A DNA stretch of 64,000 nt from Kangiellaceae bacterium (GCA_026196875.1 JAPHTP010000021.1:37429-101428), one strand, 5' to 3'. Counted from the first letter of the stretch, positions 28,701-37,791 are shown. The notes: a model not told the origin generated them from the sequence alone. Numbers and translations are program-made.

Positions 28701-29786
28701 ATGGAAATGGTATTCGAAAACAACAATCAATCACAAACAATTACGGAAGATGATATTTGGCCGCATGAAATAGCCAAATTGGTAACTAAGTTGGCAGTAT
28801 TGTCCTACAAAAAAGAGTCTGAAGTTAAGCAGATAATAAATGAGATCGATTTTTTTGAGAATTGCTCAAAAGTTTCGTTTCAGTGGTTTGAGTCAATAGG
28901 GCATTACGGTGACACCCAGGCGTTAGCTGTAAGAGCTGATAACTATTTGTTTTTGGTATTTCGGGGGACTCAAGAACTCAGAGACTTTTTAACCGATGTG
29001 AAAATAAAGAAACGCGACTTATATGACTTCCAGAACAAAGAGATCCGTAGAGAATCAGTACATCGCGGGTTTTATAGCGCGCTCGAATCTATTTGGCGTA
29101 ACGACTCGAGAGCTTATCAACGGGCAAGTAGAAAACCGGAGATCACTATCTCCGAATACTTAACAAAGCAATATAAGGAAAATAAAGAGCTTGAATTGTG
29201 GTTGGGAGGGCATAGCCTTGGCGGCGCTTTAGCAACGATTACAGCTGCAAAGGTTGCACTTGGTAAAGAAGAGTCGACACCGTTTAAAGATCGATTTGGT
29301 GGTTTAGTCACTATCGGCTGTCCTCGAGTATTTAACCGTAATGTTTCAAAACAGTTGGAAGCAGCAATTACAAAAGATCGAATCTTCCGTATTTTTAGAA
29401 CTTTAGATCCGGTTCCGGCAATCCCGTTTATGGGATTAAACTATCGACATGTTAATGGGGTTCGAACCGTGGTAGGTAATTCCGGCGAGCTAGTGGTTGG
29501 GGCTAAAAAAAGTCGGGCTATTTTAGCTGTGGTTGCGTCAGTGATAGTAGCCATAGAAAACAGTATCGGTGCTTGGATCCCCGGCAACAAAGGACGCCTT
29601 TCAGTTTGGGTGTCAGATCACAGTAGTATTGAGTACCTTAAGGCTGTAGAAGGTTGGAATGCTGATGATAACAGGATCAAAATATTTCCTGTGGTAAAAT
29701 CAGGCGTAGCTTCTCTATTAAAAATACTTGTTGCATGTGGAATTGGCGGCGCCGGTTTAGGAGGCACTATCAGTTATTTTGTTTAG
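28701..29786 (+). CDS. Class 3 lipase-family protein with hydrophobic tail
   Basis: A 361-residue alpha/beta hydrolase of the lipase (class 3) family. It contains LFLVFRGTQELRDFLTDVKI (oxyanion region in shape), the nucleophile elbow GGHSLGG with S172, D236 in LDPVPAIPF and H307 in SDHSSIEYL: a complete Ser-Asp-His triad. Two hydrophobic stretches follow the catalytic core (about 271-296 and a Gly-rich 338-361), so it may bind or insert in membrane. No signal peptide. First gene of a same-strand group with a SIR2-like and a NADAR gene. GGAG lies upstream of the first ATG. Substrate (neutral lipid or phospholipid) unknown. Confidence 0.88.
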   Translation: MEMVFENNNQSQTITEDDIWPHEIAKLVTKLAVLSYKKESEVKQIINEIDFFENCSKVSFQWFESIGHYGDTQALAVRADNYLFLVFRGTQELRDFLTDVKIKKRDLYDFQNKEIRRESVHRGFYSALESIWRNDSRAYQRASRKPEITISEYLTKQYKENKELELWLGGHSLGGALATITAAKVALGKEESTPFKDRFGGLVTIGCPRVFNRNVSKQLEAAITKDRIFRIFRTLDPVPAIPFMGLNYRHVNGVRTVVGNSGELVVGAKKSRAILAVVASVIVAIENSIGAWIPGNKGRLSVWVSDHSSIEYLKAVEGWNADDNRIKIFPVVKSGVASLLKILVACGIGGAGLGGTISYFV

Positions 29787-29960
29787 TTGTCTATTTTGAA
29801 TTGAAATTGTGAACCCAAAATAGCGATTCAAGATAGAGTGTTGCTCCAGTTCTAGTTGTTTCTGCTTCACTATGTAGTAGTATTGAATAGCTTCTGCCTG
29901 TGAGCTGCCAAGTGAAAAGCGGTATTTTGGGGACAAGGAAAATAGGACTGAAAAATAACA

Positions 29961-30848
29961 ATGAAATTTAAAAATTTAGTTCGAAGAAATAAAAGCAATA
30001 TTGCCTTTATTGTTGGTAATGGCATTAATCGATTTGATTGTTCCAGCACTGGAAACTCGTGGGAAGATCTGCTGATTGATCTTTGGAACACGTATAATTC
30101 ATCTTCAAAATCCGCAGTACCCCAAGGTATTTCGGAAACCGAGTTTTTTGATCTATTACAGCTCAAGATTTCTGCAAGCAAAAATTCAATCAATTTGTCC
30201 CGCAAGTTTTGTGATCTAATGAGCGATTGGAAACCCGCTGCACATCACCAACAATTTGTCGATTGGGCGGCTAAAAACAACTCTCCCGTTCTTACAACTA
30301 ATTTTGAGAATACCTTGGGGGAAGCGGGTAATTGCCAGTTTTGGCGTGTCGCAAATAGTCCTTTCACTGATTTTTATCCCTGGGGATCTTGTTATACGAA
30401 AAGCGAAGTCAAAAAGCCTGCGCAAGAGTTTGCTATTTGGCATATTAACGGCATGCAAAAATATCAACGTAGCGTACGTTTAGGACTAACTCATTATATG
30501 GGGGCCGTTGAAAGAGCCAGAAAATGGTTCTATCAAGGAAAAAGTGATAGTTTATTTTTTGGGCGAAAGAACAAGAAATGGAGGGGCGAAGATACTTGGT
30601 TGCATATCATATTTAATAAACCGCTGGCGATTTTTGGACTTGGGCTAGGTCAAACAGAAGTTTTCCTCAGATGGCTATTAATTGAGCGAGCAAAGTTTTT
30701 TGTGAGATACCCGGAAAGATCTCAAAAGGCATGGTACGTACATGTAAAGGACGATTCGCCACCAGGGAAACTACTTTTTCTAAAAAGCTTGGGAATAGAG
30801 CCGATTGCCGTTGAACAATACGAAGAAATCTATAGTGAACCTTGGTGA
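29961..30848 (+). CDS. SIR2-like domain protein
   Basis: A 295-residue protein that I assign to the SIR2_2-type NAD-binding fold. Evidence: an early strand-loop FIVGNGINR (residues 16-24) in the NAD-binding position, LTTNFENTL with N114 in place of the sirtuin TQN, WHINGM with H161 in place of the catalytic LHG His, and a late Rossmann strand LAIFGLGLGQTEVF. There are no zinc-binding CxxC pairs, unlike true deacetylases. Stand-alone SIR2-like proteins of this kind include anti-phage NAD hydrolases (Thoeris ThsA, DSR, SIR2-pAgo), but deacetylase or binding roles cannot be excluded. Gap of about 174 bases to the lipase gene. Confidence 0.7.
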   Translation: MKFKNLVRRNKSNIAFIVGNGINRFDCSSTGNSWEDLLIDLWNTYNSSSKSAVPQGISETEFFDLLQLKISASKNSINLSRKFCDLMSDWKPAAHHQQFVDWAAKNNSPVLTTNFENTLGEAGNCQFWRVANSPFTDFYPWGSCYTKSEVKKPAQEFAIWHINGMQKYQRSVRLGLTHYMGAVERARKWFYQGKSDSLFFGRKNKKWRGEDTWLHIIFNKPLAIFGLGLGQTEVFLRWLLIERAKFFVRYPERSQKAWYVHVKDDSPPGKLLFLKSLGIEPIAVEQYEEIYSEPW

Positions 30849-31053
30849 ACTGGGTAGGCATTATTTGGTAGGCAGTAATCTAGGGATGAAAGAATCAAAA
30901 AGAGAGAAGAAACATAAATAAAAAAGTTTTTATAGTATCTGTACATGTATTTGTATACGGGTGGAGTAACGTGTTTGGTAAAATCGAATCTATCGTAGAT
31001 GATGGTATTAAACCGGTGATAGACTGTTAGAATCAAACTAACAAACAACAACA

Positions 31054-31494
31054 ATGGACAATGTTATAAAATTTTATAGTGTTACTGACGAATATGGAGA
31101 GTTCTCAAATTTCGCAGCTTACCCTATCAAACTAAAAGGAAAGACGTGGCCAACTTCTGAGCACTATTTTCAAGCAATGAAGTTCGAATCAGCAAAGGAC
31201 CGAAAGGATATTTTTGGTGCAAAAACTCCAATGGAAGCGGCACGGAAAGGAAGAGATAGAAAGAGGAAACTTAAGCGAAACTGGGAGTCAATGAAAGATA
31301 ATGTCATGAGGGAAGCTGTTTTAGCTAAATTCAGTCAGCACAATGATCTGAAAGAACGGCTTCTCTCTACTGGAGACGCTAAGCTCATCGAACACTCCGA
31401 GAACGATGACTATTGGGGTGATGGCGGTAATGGTAAAGGTAAAAACATGCTCGGTCGAATCCTTATGGATATTCGTGATAAGTTAGCAACGTAA
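31054..31494 (+). CDS. NADAR (YbiA-like) family protein
   Basis: A 146-residue NADAR-domain protein. Family landmarks: EFSNFAAYPI (16-25), WPTSEHYFQAMKF (32-44), MREAVLAKFSQH, and YWGDGGNGKGKNMLGRIL near the end. Known NADAR proteins cleave N-glycosidic bonds in ADP-ribose-type or riboflavin-pathway compounds, and some reverse guanine ADP-ribosylation as antitoxins of DarT-like toxins. Third gene of the lipase/SIR2-like group, about 205 bases after the SIR2-like gene. No ribosome binding site before the ATG. Confidence 0.9.
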   Translation: MDNVIKFYSVTDEYGEFSNFAAYPIKLKGKTWPTSEHYFQAMKFESAKDRKDIFGAKTPMEAARKGRDRKRKLKRNWESMKDNVMREAVLAKFSQHNDLKERLLSTGDAKLIEHSENDDYWGDGGNGKGKNMLGRILMDIRDKLAT

Positions 31495-31639
31495 TTAGAG
31501 CCCGTAATTGAAGCAAGCGTTACACCAAGGGAAGGGAATGGTAATTCGATTCAAGCTATTACAGTTTTATTAAGACGTTTTTAGAATTGCCCAATTAGTT
31601 GCTATTGTTGGGCATATCGAACTCTCCTATAACAACTGT

Positions 31640-32386
31640 TTAACACCAACTCGCCTGACCTTCCTTTCCCACCTTAAGTAGCTCTAAAATATTTGCTTCA
31701 ATTATTCGATAGCCAACATTGCCGAACAACTTCTGACGACTTTCATTGAGCAAATAGGTCGGGCTGCCGTCCAGCTTTTTAGATTCTTTCAGCTGCATAT
31801 CACGGCATAAAAGTGCCATTGCTGAACCATCATAGATCAATGATTCGATTCCGCTGATATTGATCTTAAACTGTTCGGCAATTTTGAATAAGTTGTTTAA
31901 ATTAGCAATATCGATGGCATCATGAAAAAAGGCATGCCTAATTTGCCAGTCAATTGCTTCAAATGGCGTTTTATCGCCATACTCAGCTTTAGGAGCATTA
32001 TCTATTTCCTCTGCTTCTTGCATCAGCTGAATAGCTTTCAAAAACAAGTGAGGTATCGCAGAAGATTTGGGGCGACAAGCTTTCCAAACCTGAGAATTGA
32101 CCGAAACATGTGGAAATTGGGAAGCAACCTCGAGCACATGTTGATTGAAACCATCATATCCATCTCTGTCTTTCCAACCTAAACCAATCCTCGAATGTAT
32201 ATCTCCAAATAGTGTTACATGGTGGTTCTTTACTTCTACCTGTTTTCCATAATTAGCTTTAAGCTCGTCGAGCCTTATTTGACCTACGTAAGCCCAAATA
32301 CAAAGTACATCGGAAAAGTAAGACAGGTGTATCGGCAACTTTTCTTTGATTGACTCAGATTGGTGATTTTCCGGAGTGGTTTTCAT
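31640..32386 (-). CDS. DsbA-family (FrnE-like) thioredoxin-fold protein
   Basis: A 248-residue protein of the DsbA/2-hydroxychromene-carboxylate isomerase group. LSYFSDVLCIWAYVGQIRLDEL is the FrnE-type start, but the usual CxxC is C29-I-W-A32, so the resolving Cys is missing. A helical insertion and the late LDGSPTYLLNE cis-Pro segment follow. Cytoplasmic, no signal. With a single Cys it would act as an isomerase, glutathione-linked enzyme or monothiol protein rather than a dithiol oxidoreductase. Confidence 0.83.
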   Translation of the reverse strand: MKTTPENHQSESIKEKLPIHLSYFSDVLCIWAYVGQIRLDELKANYGKQVEVKNHHVTLFGDIHSRIGLGWKDRDGYDGFNQHVLEVASQFPHVSVNSQVWKACRPKSSAIPHLFLKAIQLMQEAEEIDNAPKAEYGDKTPFEAIDWQIRHAFFHDAIDIANLNNLFKIAEQFKINISGIESLIYDGSAMALLCRDMQLKESKKLDGSPTYLLNESRQKLFGNVGYRIIEANILELLKVGKEGQASWC

Positions 32387-32482
32387 TAGTTAGGTTTAAT
32401 TAGTAAACTGTGCTGAGTATGTAAGTTTAACCGAAGGAAGTGATGGTCTATTAATCTAGATCAAGCTGGTTAATTAAATTTA

Positions 32483-33058
32483 TTAGAAAGGTTTTTCATT
32501 GTTGGCTAAAGATATTATCGCTTGCTTTAAGCGTTTTGCCTTCGTTTCAGGTCTTTTAGCTGATTCAATCCAAAGCACGTAACGTTTACGATATCCCGGA
32601 GCCATTTGGTTAAAGTTCCTCCAAGCCTGAGAGCTTTGCTTTATGGCGTTTTCGCTTTCTTGAGAGAGGGAAGGGCTCGCCTCTTGTCGAGCCGCATTAA
32701 ACTCCTCATCGTATTCTTCTCTGGCTTGAAACACTGTTAGGCCCTGTGGAGTCATTTGGTCTTGCGTAATCATTTTCCGCGCACGTTTGATGTTAAGTGG
32801 TGACCATTTGCTCTTCGCCTTTCTTGGAGTAAAACGATAGGTGTAGCGTTGTTCGTCAATTTTGCGTTTCAAGCCATCGATCCAGCCGAAGCAGATAGCC
32901 TGTTCAACGGCTTCGCTGTATGTGAATCCAGCTTTCCCTGTTGATTTTTTATAGAAGACCAACCAAATTTCATTGATTGAATCGCCATTGGAACTCAGCC
33001 AGCTACGCCACTGTTTAAGATTCTTAACTTCTAGAGTATTGAATGAAATATTATTCAT
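32483..33058 (-). CDS. YdeI/OmpD-associated family protein
   Basis: A 191-residue soluble protein. QWRSWLSSNGDSINEIWLVFYKK, AVEQAICFGWIDG and YRFTPRKAKSKWSPLN are the hallmark blocks of the YdeI / OmpD-associated family. A C-terminal helical segment (APGYRKRYVLWIESAKRPETKAKRL in shape) is the second family module. Members have been tied to resistance to cationic peptides, without a known mechanism. It faces away from the hypothetical gene at 33183. Confidence 0.87.
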   Translation of the reverse strand: MNNISFNTLEVKNLKQWRSWLSSNGDSINEIWLVFYKKSTGKAGFTYSEAVEQAICFGWIDGLKRKIDEQRYTYRFTPRKAKSKWSPLNIKRARKMITQDQMTPQGLTVFQAREEYDEEFNAARQEASPSLSQESENAIKQSSQAWRNFNQMAPGYRKRYVLWIESAKRPETKAKRLKQAIISLANNEKPF

Positions 33059-33182
33059 TAGCTTAGAATAGGGAGTTTTTAAGTAAGATAGCTAATTTAA
33101 AATAATGTCCTTGTCTACAGTCTAGCCCAATGCTAACGTATCGCTCAAACAAAGTTTACGCCCAGAATTCTTACGTCCATTA

Positions 33183-33713
33183 ATGAAGCACATCAAAGCC
33201 TGTCCAAATCCACAGAATTCACTTATTGAACAATATGAATTACCAGGTAGTTATACTGATTGCTTTACAACTACATTGGATCTGGAAGTCTCCCATCAGC
33301 AATTTGTAGAGGCTTTCTATACAAGCTGGTTATTTAAACTAGAACGTTGGTTTTTAACATTTACTGTGTTAAAGCCATCATCAGATGAGCAGGCGAGGGA
33401 ATTAGCCTTAGGACAAATTAACAAATTTTCTGCCTGGAGGGTTGAAAATCGCGCAGAAGACCAGATTCTTATGTGTGATTTTCAAGGTAAGACTCGTTCT
33501 TTCTTGATGGTTGAATCTCCTAAGCTGAAAGATTCAACCAATGGTAAGGTTAAGACATATTTATACTTTGGTACAGCGATTGTTCCGACTGCTAAAAGCC
33601 GCGCAGGTAAACCTCAATTAAGCTTGTTTTTTAAAGGACTATTGTTGATACACAGGACATATGCTAAGGCTTTACTAAAAGCGGCGAGAGATCGTCTAAT
33701 TCGGCTAAACTAG
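33183..33713 (+). CDS. Hypothetical 176-residue protein
   Basis: A soluble protein with mixed strands and helices: [63 protein letters not shown] in outline. The pattern of an amphipathic start followed by a DUF2867-like strand order is suggestive only. It ends 41 bases before the ABC ATPase gene on the same strand, so it may share its transcript. Confidence 0.6.
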   Translation: MKHIKACPNPQNSLIEQYELPGSYTDCFTTTLDLEVSHQQFVEAFYTSWLFKLERWFLTFTVLKPSSDEQARELALGQINKFSAWRVENRAEDQILMCDFQGKTRSFLMVESPKLKDSTNGKVKTYLYFGTAIVPTAKSRAGKPQLSLFFKGLLLIHRTYAKALLKAARDRLIRLN

Positions 33714-33754
33714 TCATTTTAAATGACCATTTCATAACACTAAAGGGCAATTTT

Positions 33755-34681
33755 GTGAAACCAATAATTTCGATTAAGAACCTTAGTAAGGTGTACGGCT
33801 CTGGTTTTAAAGCGCTCAATAACGTAAATCTTGAAATCAATCAGGGAGAGATTTTCGCACTTCTCGGGCCTAATGGAGCAGGTAAAACAACACTGATTAG
33901 CACTATTTGTGGGATCGTTAGTCCAAGCGAAGGTGAAATTCTCGCAGACGGTTATAACATTGCGACTGAATATCGTAAAGCTCGAGAGAAAATAGGTTTG
34001 GTGCCACAGGAGCTAACTACTGACGCGTTTGAAAAAGTGATTGCCACGGTGAAGTTTAGTCGAGGGCTATTCGGTAAACCTGCCAACGAAGCTTATATCG
34101 AAAAGATTCTTAAGCAGCTTTCTCTCTGGGATAAAAAGGACAACAAGATGATGGCTTTATCCGGTGGAATGAAACGCCGGGTAATGATAGCAAAAGCTCT
34201 ATCACATGAACCCAGCATCATTTTTTTAGACGAACCGACCGCTGGAGTTGATGTTGAATTGCGTCGTGATATGTGGGAAATGGTGCGCGGTCTTAGAGAG
34301 GCGGGGGCAACTATTATATTGACCACCCATTATATTGAAGAAGCGGAGGAGATGGCGGATAGAGTAGGTGTTATCAATAAGGGCGAAATCATCTTAGTCG
34401 AAGAAAAACACAAGTTGATGCAACAGCTAGGTAAAAGACAGCTGACATTACATCTTCAGCAAGCAATCGATGAAATTCCTGAACAATTGAAATCGCTTCC
34501 GCTTGAAATAACTAATCAGGGAAATGATTTAGTTTATACCTTTGATGCTCAGGCAGAGGACACTGGAATAGCAGATCTGCTAAAGAAACTACACGAGTAC
34601 CAAATTGAAATCAAAGATCTTAATTCTACCCAAAACTCTCTTGAAGAAATCTTCGTTAGTCTTGTTAAGGAGGAAGAATGA
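33755..34681 (+). CDS. ABC-2 type exporter ATP-binding protein
   Basis: A 308-residue ABC ATPase of the drug/polysaccharide exporter (DrrA/NodI-like) branch. Walker A is [10 protein letters not shown], the Q-loop LVPQE, the signature LSGGMKRRV, Walker [13 protein letters not shown], and a His switch [10 protein letters not shown]. About 90 C-terminal residues form the regulatory extension of this branch. The GTG start has AAGGG seven bases upstream. It overlaps the permease gene by four bases. Confidence 0.95.
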   Translation: MKPIISIKNLSKVYGSGFKALNNVNLEINQGEIFALLGPNGAGKTTLISTICGIVSPSEGEILADGYNIATEYRKAREKIGLVPQELTTDAFEKVIATVKFSRGLFGKPANEAYIEKILKQLSLWDKKDNKMMALSGGMKRRVMIAKALSHEPSIIFLDEPTAGVDVELRRDMWEMVRGLREAGATIILTTHYIEEAEEMADRVGVINKGEIILVEEKHKLMQQLGKRQLTLHLQQAIDEIPEQLKSLPLEITNQGNDLVYTFDAQAEDTGIADLLKKLHEYQIEIKDLNSTQNSLEEIFVSLVKEEE

Positions 34682-35439
34682 ACTTCTACGCGATAGCTGC
34701 TATTTATAAATTTGAAATGGCGCGTACGTTCCGCACATTGATGCAAAGTATTGCGTCACCAGTATTGTCTACCTCTCTCTACTTCATTGTTTTTGGCGCA
34801 GCCATAGGTTCGAGGATGGGGGATATTGATGGCGTCGGCTATGGTGCGTTTATTATTCCTGGCTTAGTTATGCTTTCTCTTTTAAATGAAAGTATTTCCA
34901 ATGCATCATTTGGAATATTTTTTCCGAAGTTTTCGGGAACAATTTATGAAGTATTATCCGCTCCAATTTCATTTGTTGAAATTTTATTTGGTTATGTGGG
35001 TGCTGCTGCAACAAAATCTATATTATTGGGACTGTTGATATTGTTTACCGCTAGCTTTTTTGTGGACTATCAAATTATGCATCCACTTTGGATGTTGTGC
35101 TTCCTGGTTTTAACTGCAGTCACTTTTAGTCTGTTCGGTTTTATTATCGGAATATGGGCTGATAACTTTCAGAAACTACAAGTCATTCCATTGATGGTTA
35201 TCACGCCATTGACATTTTTAGGTGGTAGCTTTTATTCAATCAGTATGTTACCTCCGCTATGGCAAAAAATCACTTTGTTTAATCCTGTAGTTTATTTAAT
35301 TAATGGTTTTCGCTGGAGCTTTTATGGTGTGGCAGACTTGGATTTTCGAGTCAGTTTGGGAATGACATTTTTATTTATGCTGACTTGTATATTGATAATT
35401 GCTTGGATTTTTAAGTCTGGTTATAGACTAAGGCAGTAA
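34678..35439 (+). CDS. ABC-2 type exporter permease
   Basis: A 253-residue membrane protein with six hydrophobic helices and the ABC-2 signature region ([35 protein letters not shown] in outline, near the penultimate helix). It pairs with the preceding ATPase through an ATGA overlap; GGAGG lies just upstream of the ATG. Exported substrate unknown; the branch suggests a lipid, glycan or drug. Confidence 0.93.
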   Translation: MNFYAIAAIYKFEMARTFRTLMQSIASPVLSTSLYFIVFGAAIGSRMGDIDGVGYGAFIIPGLVMLSLLNESISNASFGIFFPKFSGTIYEVLSAPISFVEILFGYVGAAATKSILLGLLILFTASFFVDYQIMHPLWMLCFLVLTAVTFSLFGFIIGIWADNFQKLQVIPLMVITPLTFLGGSFYSISMLPPLWQKITLFNPVVYLINGFRWSFYGVADLDFRVSLGMTFLFMLTCILIIAWIFKSGYRLRQ

Positions 35440-35480
35440 TTAATCACCAAATTTACAGCTAAATATATCAAACTGAAGAA

Positions 35481-35519
35481 ACTGGAAGAAAATACTGGAA
35501 GAGAAGACTAAAAGAGAAG
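35481..35519. repeat. Three 13-bp tandem copies forming the ribosome binding site of ridA-like gene
   Basis: ACTGGAAGAAAAT, ACTGGAAGAGAAG, ACTAAAAGAGAAG. The last copy ends six bases before the ATG of the next gene, so the repeat itself supplies the purine-rich initiation region. Confidence 0.7.
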
Positions 35520-35525
35520 AACATA

Positions 35526-35879
35526 ATGATTGAAAGAATTGAAACTAAAAAGCGTATGAGCCGAATTGTGAAACACAACGGCGTAATTTATTTGTGTGGG
35601 CAGGTTTGTGCGGATGCAACCAAAGGCATAACAGAGCAAACACAAACCATGCTAGATAAAGTAGACAGTTTACTTCTCCAGGCTGGAAGCTCTCGAGAGC
35701 ATATTTTGTCTGCCACTATTTATATCAAAGATATGCAGTATTTTGCAGAAATGAATGAAGTTTGGGACAACTGGGTGCCCGATGGTCATGCACCAGCTCG
35801 TGCTTGCGTGACTGCTAATATGGCTCGCGAAGAACTGTTAGTTGAAATTTCGGTGGTGGCTGCTGAGGTTAGTTCTTAA
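35526..35879 (+). CDS. RidA family (YjgF/YER057c/UK114) protein
   Basis: A 117-residue enamine/imine deaminase-fold protein. Landmarks: [22 protein letters not shown] in outline, the [13 protein letters not shown] segment, and the final [19 protein letters not shown] with the substrate-binding Arg and Glu. RidA hydrolyses reactive enamines formed by PLP enzymes. It lies 86 bases after the ABC-2 permease gene on the same strand, but the link is probably accidental. Confidence 0.93.
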   Translation: MIERIETKKRMSRIVKHNGVIYLCGQVCADATKGITEQTQTMLDKVDSLLLQAGSSREHILSATIYIKDMQYFAEMNEVWDNWVPDGHAPARACVTANMAREELLVEISVVAAEVSS

Positions 35880-35958
35880 CTTGCCAGCTAACATTTTTTC
35901 GAATTGCAGTTGCCTGAATGAAGCAACTGCAGATTTATGTCACCGGGCCGAATTCTGG

Positions 35959-37395
35959 CTAAGACTTAAAATTAATGTACTGAGCAGGGTCTACGGGCTT
36001 ATTATCTTTTAGAATTTCAAGATGAAGGTGAGGACCTGTGGCGCGGCCTGTTTGGCCTACTAAACCAATTAATTGTCCCTTCTCAACATAGTCACCTTCA
36101 AAAGCTCGTATTTTACTTAAGTGCGAATAAACTGTCTGATAACCGTGTCCATGGTCGATAATAATCACTGTTCCGTAGTTTTTTCTTCCTTTTAGCTTTT
36201 CAGTGGAAACAATAATTTCTCCCGATGCAGCTGCAACAATAGGGGTACCTTCTTTAGCCGCTAAATCAATTCCGTGATGAAATCGGTGAAATTTATTTCT
36301 CATACCGTAGGTTGACGACACTCTTGCGCTATTAACCGGGTTAACCATATTCAGATTTTCTTCAGCTTGAAGCGAAGGCTGAAAGGATAATGCTGCAATA
36401 GCCAGCATTGATGATCCCGAAATTAACCCCAGCCGACTAAAAAATGACTTGAAGCTTTTAGCTGAAGGATTCATTATATGTTTTATTCTCATTGTAATAC
36501 TCCTATGTGATTGTGATGAGAAGGCTGCAACCGGTTGGTGAGAAAGATTGGTTGCAGATCTGCGGAGGATCTGTAGCATTGCGAGTGCATAGGTCCTCTG
36601 CAAATTTTGTCTTCCAGTTAGTACTTGATTATCGCAATTTGCCTCGGTTGCCCAGTTAGTCCGCTTGACAATCCAGTAACAGACTGGATTAAACCAGTTA
36701 ATGCAAACTAGTAGTTGCAATAAGATCTGAATTAAGCCATCTCCGTTTTGTTTATGTTTCCATTCGTGACGAATAACCAGCCGAATTTGTTCCGCAGACA
36801 ATTCGTGGAGGAGTGATGCTGGAAAAACAAGCTTGGTAGAGAATCCTTGAATAATGAATGGTGACCGGTACTGTTCGGTCAGCAGAATATCCATTTTACA
36901 AATTCTTGCCACCCGAATTAAGTATCGATAGTCGTTTGGAGCTATTGATTGTATAGCCGGTGAAACTGGAGTTGAACGTTTGATAATTCTGCTTAGACAA
37001 ACTAGCCGCTGGGCAAATCTAATTAAATTGATAGCTAGCCCTATCAAGTAAATGACTAACAGACTGTAGGCAAAAGTAGAAAAATTTATCTGCTGTTTCT
37101 CAAGTACTTCTGCTGGTTTTTGTATTGAAATCTGGCTACTTGCTGTTTCGAAAACACCCGATAAGCTGCCAATATTAAACTGAGACCAGTGTTGAAGGGG
37201 ATTGGGTATCAGTCCAATCATAAAAGGTAGCATCACAAATCCGCTGGCGACTAACCAAAATTCTCGCCATGCTAAAATAGGAGAGTTGGTTTTCTCGAAG
37301 ATGCTGCAGATCGCAAACACACAACCGCCGATCGATAGGGAATAAATGACGGCGAGTAAGAACTCTTGAATAGATAAGAGGCTAGAAAAAATCAT
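35959..37395 (-). CDS. M56/M23 fusion metallopeptidase (BlaR1-like sensor plus endopeptidase)
   Basis: A 478-residue inner-membrane protein fused to a peptidoglycan peptidase. The first half is BlaR1/MecR1-like: helices around 10-30, 45-65, 108-128, then H210-E-W-K-H214 with E251 as the M56 zinc site. A further helix (about 322-340) leads to a periplasmic M23 domain with H373...D377, HGHGYQTVYSHLS and H456-L-H458. It starts within the stop of the BlaI-type regulator (ATGA overlap), so it probably senses cell-wall damage, cleaves BlaI and trims peptidoglycan. Confidence 0.93.
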   Translation of the reverse strand: MIFSSLLSIQEFLLAVIYSLSIGGCVFAICSIFEKTNSPILAWREFWLVASGFVMLPFMIGLIPNPLQHWSQFNIGSLSGVFETASSQISIQKPAEVLEKQQINFSTFAYSLLVIYLIGLAINLIRFAQRLVCLSRIIKRSTPVSPAIQSIAPNDYRYLIRVARICKMDILLTEQYRSPFIIQGFSTKLVFPASLLHELSAEQIRLVIRHEWKHKQNGDGLIQILLQLLVCINWFNPVCYWIVKRTNWATEANCDNQVLTGRQNLQRTYALAMLQILRRSATNLSHQPVAAFSSQSHRSITMRIKHIMNPSAKSFKSFFSRLGLISGSSMLAIAALSFQPSLQAEENLNMVNPVNSARVSSTYGMRNKFHRFHHGIDLAAKEGTPIVAAASGEIIVSTEKLKGRKNYGTVIIIDHGHGYQTVYSHLSKIRAFEGDYVEKGQLIGLVGQTGRATGPHLHLEILKDNKPVDPAQYINFKS

Positions 37396-37766
37396 AATTC
37401 ACCCTTGTCGTTCTTTAAGAGTTTTTCTAGCTCTTTTAGTTCTCCTTTATCGAGTAATTTACTATCAGCAAACATTGATACGGGCAGGTCTTTCTCAACT
37501 TCAAAAACTTGTACGGCCAGCTCTTTAACGTATAACGCTAGTGTTTTAACTTTATTAACTGCAGATAAATAGACTTTAACACCATGTACTTCTTCTGTTT
37601 TTAACAGTCCTTTATTGAGCATTCGCTCAAGAGTTTTGCGAGTTGATGAAAATGACCAGGACAGTTGGCTTTCTACTGAAGAATGGACCTCTTTAGCACT
37701 CATTGGCGAGCGACGCCAGAGCGCTTTTAAGATTGTCAGTTCATTGGCTGATGGCTTATTTGACAT
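37392..37766 (-). CDS. BlaI/MecI/CopY family repressor
   Basis: A 124-residue winged-helix repressor. SANELTILKALWRRSPMSAKEVHSSV and WSFSSTRKTLERMLNKGLLK are the BlaI helix-turn-helix region; the C-terminal helices mediate dimerisation and hold the expected cleavage region. The ATG giving MSNKPSAN is chosen because it restores the normal family length; a longer frame to 37889 would add an unrelated Cys/Ile-rich leader. It overlaps the M56/M23 gene by four bases and has a triple half-site operator upstream. Confidence 0.92.
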   Translation of the reverse strand: MSNKPSANELTILKALWRRSPMSAKEVHSSVESQLSWSFSSTRKTLERMLNKGLLKTEEVHGVKVYLSAVNKVKTLALYVKELAVQVFEVEKDLPVSMFADSKLLDKGELKELEKLLKNDKGEL

Positions 37767-37791
37767 AGTTTTATCACTAAATTTAACCCGG

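Noticed and set aside
28701..31494. Interpretation as a known SIR2 defence system (Thoeris, DSR, SIR2-HerA, SIR2-pAgo)
   Set aside because: No TIR gene, HerA-type ATPase, Argonaute or large DSR-type C-terminal domain is present.
35905..35931. TGCAGTTGC / GCAACTGCA hairpin between ridA-like and M56/M23 genes
   Set aside because: A 9-bp stem is present but neither strand has a U-run after it, so I do not call a terminator.
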